A stretch of DNA of 64,000 nt from Megamerina dolium (lineage: Eukaryota; Arthropoda; Insecta; Diptera; Megamerinidae): NCBI GenBank assembly GCA_963854835.1, contig OY978525.1:62439355-62503354 (forward strand). Reading direction: 5' to 3'. A program made the position numbers and the translations under genes. The notes under the pieces were generated by a model. That model did no database searches. It had not been told where the DNA came from and saw only the letters and a program-made list of their open reading frames with translations. Numbering within the stretch: position 1 is the stretch's first letter; each line of letters starts with the position of its first letter. This document shows positions 11,770-22,276 of the stretch, in pieces.

Positions 11770-12290
11770 GCAGCGAATGATAAAATTGAGAATGTGTTTT
11801 TTTAGATATTGTTGTTCGGTATCATATTGTTGAACAAAACTATTCCTAGAGTAATGTTTTTAGGAACGCATGTCATATTAAAGTAGTAAGACTTATATTC
11901 TATAATTAAAATTGTTTATCATGTATCGTCTAACAAAGATCGATAAAATCTCCATTGTGTACATCTCTTAAAAAGGTGGTTTGTGATGAACTACCATCTA
12001 TTTCTATTTAAAGTACGCATGCTTTTTTTTATGCTTTTTATGAAGTCGTTTCTAGTTAGCAGCTGCTAAAAATTTGACTATGAATAGAGGCAATTTTTAG
12101 GTTGGTACTTAAAGTGAAGTTGAAGTTTTCCTTCAGTATTTTGTATTTATGAAATTTTTTATTTTTACATACATATGTATGTATGTAATGTATTTATATT
12201 TCATATTTATATGTGTATGTCATATATACATATAAATATGCTATGTTTGAGTAAAAAAACGGACAAAACAAACAAACAAAATCAAAGTTA
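11770..12290. other. AT-rich intergenic stretch
   Basis: About 500 bp of AT-rich sequence with short ATGT/ATAT runs near 12,170-12,240. No gene or named repeat was recognised. Confidence 0.5.
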
Positions 12291-12291
12291 A

Positions 12292-12813
12292 TAGCCTAGA
12301 CAGACGGCAGTGTTAATCCGGACCGGCGCACTTAATTCGAATAAAATATTAACTTGACAGACGGCAGTATTGCGGATTAACTAAACGGCTGATTGCTGTT
12401 TTATTAGGTCTGCTCATTTACATTACTATCACTATCAATTTCTGTCATCTGTCACTCTCGATATGAGAAAATCTACAAGTATGTGAACTGAAAACTATCA
12501 GAAACTTGTAAATTGACATTCACAGTTCATAATTGATAGCTAGATTTATTTGTTCGCCAACACTTTTCATGTTGAAAACTATTAACAATTGTTGAAAGTT
12601 TTTTGATAGCGAACACACCTAATATTTTGTAAAATGGATCGAGAAAAATGCACAATAGAAAATTTTCAGCAGTGTTGCCATCGCAAATTGCCCTAATCCT
12701 CTTTTATTTTGAGAATTAACTCATGGAGTTAATGCCGATTAGCTGCAGTTAATGCCCGAGTTAATTCGAATTAACTCGGTAATCCGGAATTAGGCTGACG
12801 TCTGTCTAGGTTA
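12292..12813. mobile_element. MITE with TAGCCTAGACAGACGGCAG ends (copy 1)
   Basis: A 522-bp non-coding element with inverted ends (TAGCCTAGACAGACGGCAG at left; a matching inverted end finishing GTCTAGGTTA at right) and further internal palindromes such as TTAATTCGAATTAACTC. It is flanked by TAA on both sides (12,289-12,291 and 12,814-12,816). Copies occur at 19,472-19,731, 19,813-19,965 (partial) and 43,276-43,801. A 3-bp TWA target duplication is a hallmark of PIF/Harbinger elements, so this may be a Harbinger-derived MITE; the superfamily call is inference. Confidence 0.8.
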
Positions 12814-12844
12814 TAACATCGTTAGTTGCAATGAATAACACTGT

Positions 12845-13270
12845 GTGCAAAGATAATCCAGAGACTTTAGAAGTAATGAGATATGCCACTGTTAATGGAC
12901 AGCGTTTTAACAGCAAATCTGGCGATGAAACATTGGCCACCTTTTCACTCAAAGCCAAAAATGGTTTCAGATATACTGGAAACAGTTGAAATGAGTATTT
13001 TCATAAGTAAACTAACCGCAGCTTCACACAATCAATTTGAGTCGGCATGTCACATATATAAATACTTTCATATGCACCTATGTATCAATTCGAGGATGAA
13101 GATTCAATATTGAAATTATATAGGATAATTCGAAATTATATTTATACAAGAATATGCGAATTTCAGCATATGTAATACTTTAGTTACTTTATTAGAAATT
13201 AATGAATATCAAAATTTTATTAAAAATATGTAGGTAATAAGAATTAATTAAATTATCATGGAACACGATT
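12845..13270 (+). repeat. Repeat A, copy 1
   Basis: A non-coding dispersed repeat of about 420 bp. It matches, with clear divergence, segments at 21,286-22,060 (inverted), 24,926-25,271 (same strand) and 26,180-27,715 (inverted, split by a mariner). Shared landmarks include GAGACTTTAGAAGTA, the block ending GCGTTTTAACAG, and at the far end TAATTAAATTATCATGGAACAC. No coding capacity or clear terminal inverted repeats were seen. It may be a MITE or solo-LTR family that I cannot name. Confidence 0.7.
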
Positions 13271-13540
13271 TTTACTTAAAATTTAATTTGTTTACAATAA
13301 TTAATTCATCATCATCAAATCATCTGTTCGATTTTAATTGGTCTCATTTTTTCGTTTTCTATATATTTTACTACGTCAAATATATATGTACGTATGCAAA
13401 GCAGAATTGACTATTTTTCATTGATAAATACGCAAGATCGGCAACACAGCAATCATGCGGTTGAATTTTTGAAGATTTTGTCATTTTTCGCTTGTTTAGC
13501 AGCCAACGCATCAAATTGTTCGTCTTTCGTCGATTTCACT

Positions 13541-14220
13541 CGAATTGGTGCACACAACACACATCTACGCATGCGTATTTGTTGTTGCTTTTGCTTTCGT
13601 TTCTTGAGGAAGAGGAAGAATCAGAAACTTTCTGATTTTCGATTTGGTCTTTGATATACAAAACAAAAGCACACATGGGTAATAGGGCGGGTAAAATTTG
13701 TATAGCAAAAAACCGTGACATATCACATAGCAAGAACTAAAACTAACATAACACCATGGGTCTAAAATAATGTTGACCACGCGCATTTCCAAAAATAAAT
13801 ATTTTTTCCATAAAAAAAAATTATTTTTGTATGGATAGACATACTAATTTCCGAAAATTCGGAGCGTCAACATTAATTTTAATTTTAATTTCAGACCCCG
13901 CTTTTGCTATACGATCGTGGCTACAAAATTTGGCCCGCTCTAATGTATATGTGTAACAGAATGCATGAAAAAATGTTTCGTTTGTTCTCTAATTCTAAAT
14001 TTGTCATCATGGCGTCTGCAGAAACATGGCCTCGACCACTTGTGTTATGTAGAGGGCTTTTATTCTAAATCTCATATAAATTCGAAGGGGGCTGATTGCC
14101 TCACGCCCATGAAACCAGCCGATTGGCCGTCAATACTAGTATACGAACTATATGCACGAAACGAAAGCTAAAGCAACAACAAGAACGCATGCGTAGATGT
14201 GTGTTGTGTGCACCAATGCG
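13541..14220. repeat. 0.7-kb unit bounded by about 65-bp inverted repeats
   Basis: The segment 13,541-13,606 is nearly the exact reverse complement of about 14,158-14,220; both carry ACGCATGCGT and GTGTGTTGTGTGCACCAAT. The right arm is followed by a partial repeat of its own end (GTGCACCAATGCGAG at 14,222-14,236). The interior is AT-rich without a convincing gene. It has the look of a small foldback or MITE-type transposon. No clear target-site duplication was found. Confidence 0.65.
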
Positions 14221-14229
14221 AGTGCACCA

Positions 14230-14420
14230 ATGCGAGACCACAATCGTTCCATACACCAAGAAAAGGAATCTACCGGGATGGAAAGGTATACAACTGTTAG
14301 GGGAGGCCATAATACTCAAAACAGAGGTAAAATATCTAGCACTAGTTCTAGACAGTAAAATGACATGGAAATCAGATGTAATATTAATTGCGGAAAAAGC
14401 TGAGCTCGTAAAAGAATGAC
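14230..14420 (+). pseudogene. Small non-LTR reverse transcriptase fragment
   Basis: About 60 codons reading TKKRNLPGWKGIQLLGEAI, then VKYLALVLDSKMTWKSD. The VKYLGVxLDxxLTW-type motif is typical of the region after the RT catalytic site in jockey/R1-group elements. Nothing else of the element is nearby. It adjoins the right arm of the inverted-repeat unit. Confidence 0.6.
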
Positions 14421-15159
14421 AGGGAAGTCATGGGGTTGTAGGTCCAGCATTCGAACTAGAACTAAAATAGCATATATCCCATTACAAGGAGAGTATTCTC
14501 TTTGCCTAATATTTCACTCATTTCATAAAGGGAATCCTTTAGATATTATTTGCAAATGTTGTACATGTGTTGAGAGTAAAGTAAATAACAGAAAAACAAA
14601 TGCATTCATACAGCTCTTTAACTCATACTTAGCTAGCAGTTGCTAACTTTAGCGAGTATAGACTCTATAAAACTCATAATACTTGCTAAGCTCAGTGCCG
14701 CCAATTACTTTTATTTTTTCTTCTGTACAGAGATGAAGCTTATCAATATCTATTTACTTAAAAGTAAAAAAAATTATAATTAAGAAAAGGAAAAGGAAGA
14801 ATGTTGCAAAAAAGTTAATTTGTTATTTACACGTTCTTCGTCCTTTTTTGTGAAAAAATGTAGGAAATTGTGAAAATCCATTTCTCGAATATTTCACGGG
14901 AAACAGCTCTCTGGTGGATAACGATCAACTCAGAAGGCTTACCCCTAACCGATAAAATTTACTAGAATTTCTTCTATTTACAATATATACAATATATAAA
15001 ATAAGAATCAAATCAACTCTGGTTGGGAAACTTATCATCTATATTGTTTTATTGTCACAAAAATAGGGAGTTTTCGAATAAAACACAACTAATATTACAA
15101 ATTAAATATACATTGTAGACAAAATATCATAAAATTAGGTAATATAAAATATGACCTAC
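14420..15159. other. Intronic AT-rich sequence downstream of Eps-15 exon 6
   Basis: About 740 bp searched on the minus strand for the next Eps-15 exon; none was recognised. It holds poly(A/T) runs and no other nameable feature. Confidence 0.5.
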
Positions 15160-18100
15160 TTGAGACTTTAGATCATCCAAACGTTTCTGAGCTTCACCGC
15201 GTTGATTTTCCAATTGTTTCAATGTTGCAGACAAAGTATCCCATTCACTCTATTTAAAAAATATAATGATTTAATTATAATAATTAATTAAAATATAATG
15301 ATTTAATTATGCAAAAATTATCACTCATTTGGTGCAATACTCTTATATCGTTGCAAGATATAAATTCCCATGGTTCGAGTCTCTGATAGAGAAAGGCGAA
15401 AATACATTAAAATTTTGAGTTTTTTTAAATTATTATTTTGTGAGAACCGACTGAAACCCGGAACGCAATTACTGCAATTAATTTATATTTTCTATATTGA
15501 CATTGCACAAGGAATGTTGATTTTAGATGTCAAGAACAATATTTGTAGATCTGTTGAAAAATATTACATTTTTTTTAAAGAAATTTGAGCAATGCGAATT
15601 ATCGCATCTGATTAATCAATCAATCGATTAATCGAAATACAAATTATTCATATATTATTCAGAAATTGTATTCATCAGTAAAAGGTCAACTTTAACTTTT
15701 TTTGTTCTTTAAATATTTTATACACGCTCATAGTATAATTAACAAAAGGGCAATCCGGAGGAGGAATGCTCTATGTTGAAATAAGCGTATAGAAAATAAG
15801 TGTATGGAGTCCGTCAAAGTAAAAATTTTCGAAAATATTTTGGCACATTAATTCTCCGGTTGTGTGTAAAAGTCAAACATCTCAAATGCATTTGTTTAAT
15901 CTTTATTATCGATCATTACTAATTATATTTTAATCACTTTTAACTTTTAAATATTTTTTTAAATATTACAATCAATAAATAATCAAAAATTTGTTAAAGC
16001 CCATTGTATTTCTTTAAAAAATTTGTTTAAAAACTCATAATTTTGTACTCAACCAGAGGGTTAATAATTTTGACACTGCCTCAACAGATTTTGACATTCC
16101 TCTTTCATTGATATTTTCACACTACCTAAACATGATTTGGCATATTCTGGGAATAACTTAAGAACAAATATTGCGATTGCCCAACTTTATTAATTATACT
16201 ATAATACACTTTTTTAGATTCGTACATATGAAAAGTCATGGTATAAGTATAGCACTCCCAGAGTGGAATTTAATGCACTCTTGTTGAAATAAATGTAAAG
16301 AAGAAAAGCCTAAAACAATCGATCGTAATAGGGACCAAACTTCTGGGTACGAATCGTGTCATCCGTGAACGTACTACTTGTCACGGAAAAATGTGTATTC
16401 GGTTCAACGTATATTACGAAACGTAATTCGGATTTATGTGATCAATGAACGTATACGTATACCTTCAACCTTTATCATGTCCTAAAATCGTTTAACAATC
16501 ATGTCATGTGAGTTTGTCCATCCTGTGGGTATCTATAGCATTTAAAAGGATATGAGTCATAGTCTATTACTATTACTTTGAATGCAGTTATAACGTAAGT
16601 GCAGTGAAATCCGTGTGATAGCGCTGCTGTTAAATTGCTTATAATTTAGTTTACATATTCGCCAGTTATTTTAATTGAACATTTAGAAATTTAGACAATC
16701 CTATTTTGAATTTTTTTAACAAATTTGACACTTAAAGGTCTACAATAACTTTTAAAAAGGAAGAAAGTGCGTAATTTAGAATTGTAATTAAAAAAAATTA
16801 TATTCCTCATTCTTTCGTATGTTATCATCCTATTCTGTTCATACGTATGTCCTATCGTACCAATGCCATTCCTTACACGGATGATACGATTCGGCCCTGA
16901 ATAATGAATTATTAGATCAATCAAATAAATTATTAGAATAATAATGATTTTAATATTAAAAATTGCAATTATTTGAATAAAATATTCAAAATTTTTATAC
17001 TTTCTTAATAGAAAACACACAAGTAGATTTTCAAAACTACGAATATCATATGAGACATATGATCTTGAAAAAAGCACTGAAATTTTACATATTGCACCCA
17101 ATGAGCGATACGTTAGCTTTATAAATCCAAACCTGTAAACTGCGCACTTCACCAGATTTAATGCGAATATCTGCCTCTTTTTGAGAAATTTCAGATTCCA
17201 GCATTCGACGTTCTCTACACAGTTCTTCGATTTCTTTTGATATCATCTCAAGTTCAGGATTAGAGTAAGTTTCTTTGGGTTCCTAATAATTTCATGAATT
17301 AATTTATGGATTAAAAATCTCTATATAAACGTACTATCTGATGTTGCAATTCGGCAGCATTAACTGTGGCTCGCATAGTTGGTGGCACCATATTAGCCGT
17401 CAAAACTTGAGGTGGTTCAATGCCGTTTTGTTTACGCTCAACCATCCACATTGCCAAAGAAAATTGTTCCAATGTCAACTTACCCGATTGATTTGTATCA
17501 CATAGAGCCCTAGATATACGTGAAATATCTTAAGAAAATTAAAACATTTACAACTATACGACTTACCATATATGAGCTAAACAATTCTGTGGAACTCCCG
17601 ATTGTAAGAAAACATTTTTCACTTCCAATCCAGAAACGAGACCATCTTTATCATGATCAGATTCACGAAAGTTTCTTTCAAAACGCTTTAAATCAGCCGA
17701 TGTCACAACCCAGTCTGCTGTAGCATTTACTGAAGGTGCCGATCCAATTGGAACTAAAGGTTCTGTCGAAATTAATGGCTGTTCACCAGCACCCAGGGAT
17801 GGCATTCGTGTCAGTTGTGATACCGAAACTGGCAAGTGTGGAGCAGCGATTGTTGGTGTTATATCTTTGGGAAAATTAGCTACAAACCCACCATCACCAA
17901 AGCCCTCTCCACTGGGCGCACGTGGCACTGTAGTCCCAACGACTGGTGGTGAAGGTTTTGGTAGAGATGCTACGCTATTAGTGGTTTTACGTAGTTCTGG
18001 AGGCAACACGTCAGGTATAGTTCTCTTCTCTAGCGTCTGATATACTAAATGCATCGCCACTATGAATTCATATTTATCTAAATTTCCATCCTTATCTTGA

Positions 18101-18867
18101 TCCGCAAGATCCCAAATTTTGCCCAATGTTTCCATAGGTAATTTAGAATCCATCAACACGCCCTTGACTTTATTGCCGGGTAACATACCACCTTGTGGTT
18201 TCAGAGACTCAAAAAGTTGTTCATATTTATGTTTATCTATAACATTAATTGACCAATCACCATTAGCTACATATCCAGTAGAAACAGGCACCGTTTGCAC
18301 TCTAGGAGGCATGCTTTTAAGATAATCCCCCTATGAGAATAATTTGGATATAGACGAACATTTCATTATACATTACGATACATATATTAAGGAGTATTTA
18401 CTAGATATACCAATGTGATTTGCACTAAATACACAACGAAGTACCCTATTGCCAAAGCTTACAGTAGGAAATGTAATCCTGTTTCAAACTTAGCTTACCA
18501 ATTTGGGTGGGTTTGCCATTTCCACATATATATTACTCATATTGACAACATGTCCAGCCTGTGCTAACGACACCAATTTAAGCGATACGAAAAATCCTGG
18601 CTTGTCCAAGTATCCTTTACCATTTGGATCAGACAAATCCCACACACGACTTAGCACCACATCGCTCAATCCAGACTTTTTCAACACTTTAGCAGCAACC
18701 ATTGCCTCGATAGCACCTGATCCTTTTGGATCGATCTATTATTCATAATTTTATTGGATACACTATATTGGATAAAACAATTAATTACAAATATCTTTCA
18801 CCTGTTTGTAATAAGCTTCGTAGATGGCACTGTGCTTGCCACACACTTTCGTAAAATCTAAATTCAT
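15160..18867 (-). CDS. Eps-15: Epidermal growth factor receptor pathway substrate clone 15 (Eps-15), 5' exons, partial
   Basis: Endocytic scaffold acting at clathrin-coated pits and synapses; EH domains bind NPF motifs of partner proteins. Six exons: 18,802-18,867; 18,499-18,735; 17,567-18,330; 17,335-17,509; 17,133-17,282; 15,160-15,249, all with GT/AG junctions and an unbroken frame of about 494 residues from the ATG at 18,865-18,867 (MNLDFTKVCGKHSAIYEAYY). EH1 spans residues about 10-100. EH2 is about 128-217 with the EF-hand loop DQDKDGNLDKYE at 178-189. A proline-rich linker precedes EH3 (about 307-398, loop DTNQSGKLTLE). From about 415 the E/K/R/L-rich sequence starts the coiled coil. 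Introns are short (60-200 bp) except intron 5 (1.9 kb, carrying a repeat). The rest of the coiled coil and the DPF-rich, AP-2-binding tail were not found; fly Eps-15 is well over 1,000 residues. It is the only host gene seen. Confidence 0.93.
16320..16900. repeat. Imperfect inverted repeat inside Eps-15 intron 5
   Basis: The sequence near 16,348 (GTACGAATCGTGTCATCCGTG) recurs inverted near 16,875-16,895 (CACGGATGATACGATTCG), about 530 bp apart. It looks like a decayed MITE that enlarged this intron. Terminal repeats beyond this core and a target duplication were not clear. Confidence 0.45.
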
Positions 18868-19470
18868 TTCAACCAATTTTTCATCCAATAAGGAAAACGT
18901 TAATACTCTTATCACAAAATCGATAAACACTAGAGTTTCAGACAGTATTTGAATCGATTTTCTCAGACGATATGAATAAGTCACAAATGAGTGTTGTGAT
19001 ACAAAAGTATTTAATTGGAAGTGGTAACTCCCCAATTTTATACATACGTATGTATACTTTGTAAACAACCACAAATTTTTGAAAAAACAAAAAAAAACTG
19101 TTTCTAATGTACACAATCACGCTTTTAGTGAATTCTATATTTTAATCAAATTACAGAAGTACCGAGACGGTTAAATAAATGTATTTTTAACATATATATT
19201 AAAATTAAGTAATCAATCTTGGCACCTTATTTAAGTCAGAGTCGCATATATAACCATTCAAAAATCTATATTCACAAAAATTTGGGTATATTACACTACA
19301 ATGTTTGATTGTCTATGCTTCAATGTTTTTACACTCTAGTCAATGTTTTAATTGATGCCATTTTCCCCAGAATCCATGAGAATATATCACCTAATTCCGA
19401 ATATACACGAATAATGGCAAAGATGCTAAAGTGAAAAAGAATTATCAAATCGACTGTCGACGAAAGAGGA
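18868..19470. other. Region upstream of Eps-15 start codon
   Basis: AT-rich sequence that should hold the Eps-15 5' untranslated region and promoter. I see no distinctive promoter motif and do not place a start site. No other coding region was recognised. Confidence 0.4.
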
Positions 19471-19471
19471 A

Positions 19472-19731
19472 TAGCCCAGACAGACAACAGCGTTAATCCG
19501 GATTACCGGCGCACTTAATCCGAATAAAATAATAACCTGACAGACGGCAGTATTACGGATTAACTAAACGGCTGATTGCTGTTTTATTAGGTCTGCTAAC
19601 GTACATTACTATCACTATCAATTCTGTCATCTGTCACCCTAATCTTCTTTTTAATGCGGATTAGCTGCAGTTAATGCCCGAGTTAATTCGAATTAAATCG
19701 TAATCCGGATTAACGCTGCCGTCTGTCTATA
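19472..19731. mobile_element. MITE with CAGACGGCAG-type ends (copy 2, short form)
   Basis: A 260-bp, internally shortened member of the family at 12,292 and 43,276. The left end is TAGCCCAGACAGACAACAG; the right end is CGCTGCCGTCTGTCTA. The shared interior includes CGGCTGATTGCTGTTTTATTAGG. It lies about 0.6 kb upstream of the Eps-15 start codon. Confidence 0.75.
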
Positions 19732-19812
19732 TATGCAATAGTCAGAACGAAACAATAAGAAACAAAGAGAACGAATGCAATATGATAAAAGAAGATTCTT
19801 GAGCGTTTTCTT

Positions 19813-19965
19813 ATAGTCTAGACAAACGGCAGCCTTATTTTGCATTAATAGCCCTGACCGTTTACAAGTTTCTGATAGTTTTCAGTTCACGTACTTCCTG
19901 TGGATTTTCTCATTTCGAGAGTGACAGAAGACAGCAATTGATAGTGATAGTAATTTTCCTCTGTG
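19813..19965. mobile_element. MITE, truncated copy of the same family
   Basis: Only the left end (TAGTCTAGACAAACGGCAGCC) and part of the interior (GTTTCTGATAGTTTTCAGTTCA, then TTGATAGTGATAGTAAT) remain. It begins about 80 bp from the copy at 19,472-19,731. Confidence 0.6.
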
Positions 19966-20195
19966 CAACTCCGTTTTTATCGATTATTTCGTGGATTTTA
20001 TATTTATTCCGTTCCTAGCGAGTTAATCTACAAGGTCTACAGAGTTTAAAAGGTAAATCTAACGAAGTTTTCGGGATTTGCACAAAATCTTAGATTATAT
20101 TGGTAGTCATATTATATGGGAAATCTGTTTGTGTGAAACTAGATTTGACTGATAAGCTCAAAAATGAAAATAATCTCGTATATGTAAATATACTG

Positions 20196-20345
20196 TTACG
20201 TCTTTATTTTGTGAACGTTCAATTCTACTCGAATCAACCCTGTTCGATAACTGAATTCTGTTAATAATAATTGCAACACTTATTTCGTACTATGTCCAAC
20301 AAAAATTTATTTCATCAACTATTTACAATCACTATTTAATTTAAC
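20196..20345 (-). repeat. Gypsy-like LTR, 3' part
   Basis: About 150 bp matching the 3' half of the LTR at 62,159-62,596 in the same orientation: CTGTTACGTC, then ACTGAATTCTGTTAATAATAATTGCAACACTTATT. Similarity is lost after about 20,345. No internal retrotransposon sequence is attached. Confidence 0.65.
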
Positions 20346-20741
20346 GTGTGATGCTTCCTTGATCACTTGTTGGTCTTGTGTTGCCTTTATCACTTTTGAA
20401 AGGACTTGATTGCCGGCAGAAAGTAATCCAATGTTATGCCAAAGCCACATCACACGGAAAGGAAAAATAGTTTATTAATAACGAGATAACGGAACTATCG
20501 TTATTGCAACTCGCTACTGCACACTTCATTTATAAAAATCACATTTTTTCAATCAAAATTTTTTTAAGTAACCGCGTACAACTGCAAGAATTATAAAAAT
20601 TTAGTTGCCCTTTCCGGTTAATTTTTTCCTTTTCGTTTATCACCTCAACATACGAATAGTAGACTGTCAAACTCAATCCAAAAAAGATAGCTGTTCTCTC
20701 ACATCGCAATATCTATTTATATCATTCTTGTGTTACAATAC

Positions 20742-21165
20742 TGTAACGAGTATCGATGGTAAGTTACTCATCACTATTGTGAATGACACGAATATTGGCA
20801 GCGTCGAACCGAATGTCAACAAAAAGAAATGGGCGATAACCAGAACACGCCAACGAGAAAGAGACAGAAGAATCTCGATAAAGGAAGATTCTGGAGTGTT
20901 GCCACAGAATATAAATAGAGCCAGTTGTTGACAAATGAAATCAATTGAATCACAAACGTGATTGCGCAAACATTGGTACAGTATCAAAGGCAAAACATGC
21001 AAGTTCATTAAAGTATTATTGTAAATAGTTGATTGTAAATAAAGTTGATTAAATAAATTGTTTCTGTGTATAGTTGTACAAAATAGGTATTGCAATTATT
21101 ATTAGCAGAATCGAACAAGGTTAATTCAAATAGAATTAATCGTATACAACAAAAAAACGTAAAAT
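20742..21165 (+). repeat. Gypsy-like LTR, apparently solo
   Basis: A near full-length LTR of the family at 35,761-36,198. It begins TGTAACGAGTATCGATGG, contains GAATATAAATAGAGCCAG (promoter-like TATA element), and runs to an AT-rich end near 21,165. No primer-binding site or gag follows, so it is probably a solo LTR left by recombination, diverged from the young copies. Confidence 0.72.
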
Positions 21166-21285
21166 ATGCAGAAAACGAAAAATGAGAGCAATTAAAAACG
21201 AACAGATGATATAATCGACTTTTTTCTGTAGGTAAATATGGGATGCTCTCTTATGGAAATTCTCTTGAGTTTCTATAGCTAAAAC

Positions 21286-22060
21286 TTTGTGTGTCATGAT
21301 AATTTAATGAGATCGGTTACTTATCACTATTGTGATTGACACTATGGTGAATTACACGAAAATTGGCAGCATCGAAACAAATGTCAACAAAAAGATATAG
21401 GCGGTAACCAGAACAAGCCAACCAGAAAAAAGAGATGAATCTCGACTATGATAAAGGAAGATTCTGGAGTGTTCCCCCACACTGTATAAATAGAGCCAGT
21501 GTTGACAAATGCAAATCAATCGAATCCCGAACGTGATTGCGTAAGCATCTATACAGTACCAGAAGCAAAAGTTGCAAGTACATTAAAGGAGTTAATGTAA
21601 ATAGTTCATTGTAAATAGAGTTGATTAAATAAATTCTTAATTCAAATAGAATAAAACGCTCACAAAATAGAAACGTAACAATGTTTTGAAAAAAATTTTT
21701 GATTCTCTTTTGAGAAAAACTAACTCAAATATCACATTAGCTGAATTTCACATATTCGTGTATAAGTATAATTTCGAATTATCCGATTGAAATTAAAAGT
21801 GTGATGCTGTGGTTGGTTTACGTTCGAAAATGCACAATATCAACTGTTTCCAGTGAATGTAAAACCATTTTTCGTTTTGAATGAATGGCGGCCATCATTT
21901 CTCCGCCCTATTTACTGTTAAAACGCCATCTATTAACAGTGGGTTTTATCTTTACTTCTAAAGTCTCTGGTATAAATTGAGCTTCCGAATCACTGTTAAA
22001 TTTGTTTTGTACTAGTTTTACATTAAATTTTATTGTCATTTTACGACGGTAACGCCCTTA
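21286..22060 (-). repeat. Repeat A, copy 2, carrying a gypsy-like LTR
   Basis: Repeat A in minus orientation. At 21,313-21,681 it is interrupted by a plus-strand gypsy-like LTR missing its first few dozen bases; the LTR end (CGTAACA) joins the repeat at ATGTTTTGAAAAAA. The segment 21,313-22,048 is the left arm of a large inverted duplication, matched by 24,926-25,582. Confidence 0.75.
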
Positions 22061-22276
22061 TACAGAAGTATAACTTATATCATGCTAACGTATGTATTTA
22101 AGTTGAGTATAAGTCTGAACCTAATTTACATATTTTACCAATTTGATTAACCTTTAACATACGGCCACACAGACCGTACACATGCTAATTTGTCGAACTG
22201 CAAAACCAACTGATATAATGGAAATAAAAGCGCTATTTGGTTTGTTGTACAGCTCTGGTTTGCGAAGAACGAATCA
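22060..22276. other. Unassigned spacer
   Basis: About 215 bp between repeat A and the gypsy-like pol end. No gene or repeat was recognised. Confidence 0.4.

Larger units (their letters stand above)
7850..11770 (+). mobile_element. R1-clade non-LTR retrotransposon, endonuclease mostly deleted
   Basis: An R1-type element about 3.9 kb long, clearly more GC-rich than its surroundings. The 5' untranslated part (GCTACTGGGGGGTC near 7,868; TCAGCGTCTGTTCACCATGTTAG near 8,137) has an inverted counterpart at 51.6-51.9 kb, so the two elements are one family. A gag-like ORF1 with CCHC knuckles is followed at once by the C-terminal edge of the endonuclease and then the RT. Full-length R1-clade elements are usually 5-6 kb; the missing part is mainly the AP-endonuclease. 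Confidence 0.82.

Noticed and set aside
17520..17723. Plus-strand open frames across Eps-15 exons
   Set aside because: They are antisense to well-supported Eps-15 coding exons with good splice junctions.
20733..21095. Membrane-like open frames antisense to LTRs (also 25,370-25,667, 35,746-36,004, 37,864-38,202, 62,353-62,611)
   Set aside because: The same peptides recur wherever the gypsy-like LTR occurs; they are antisense shadows of the LTR.
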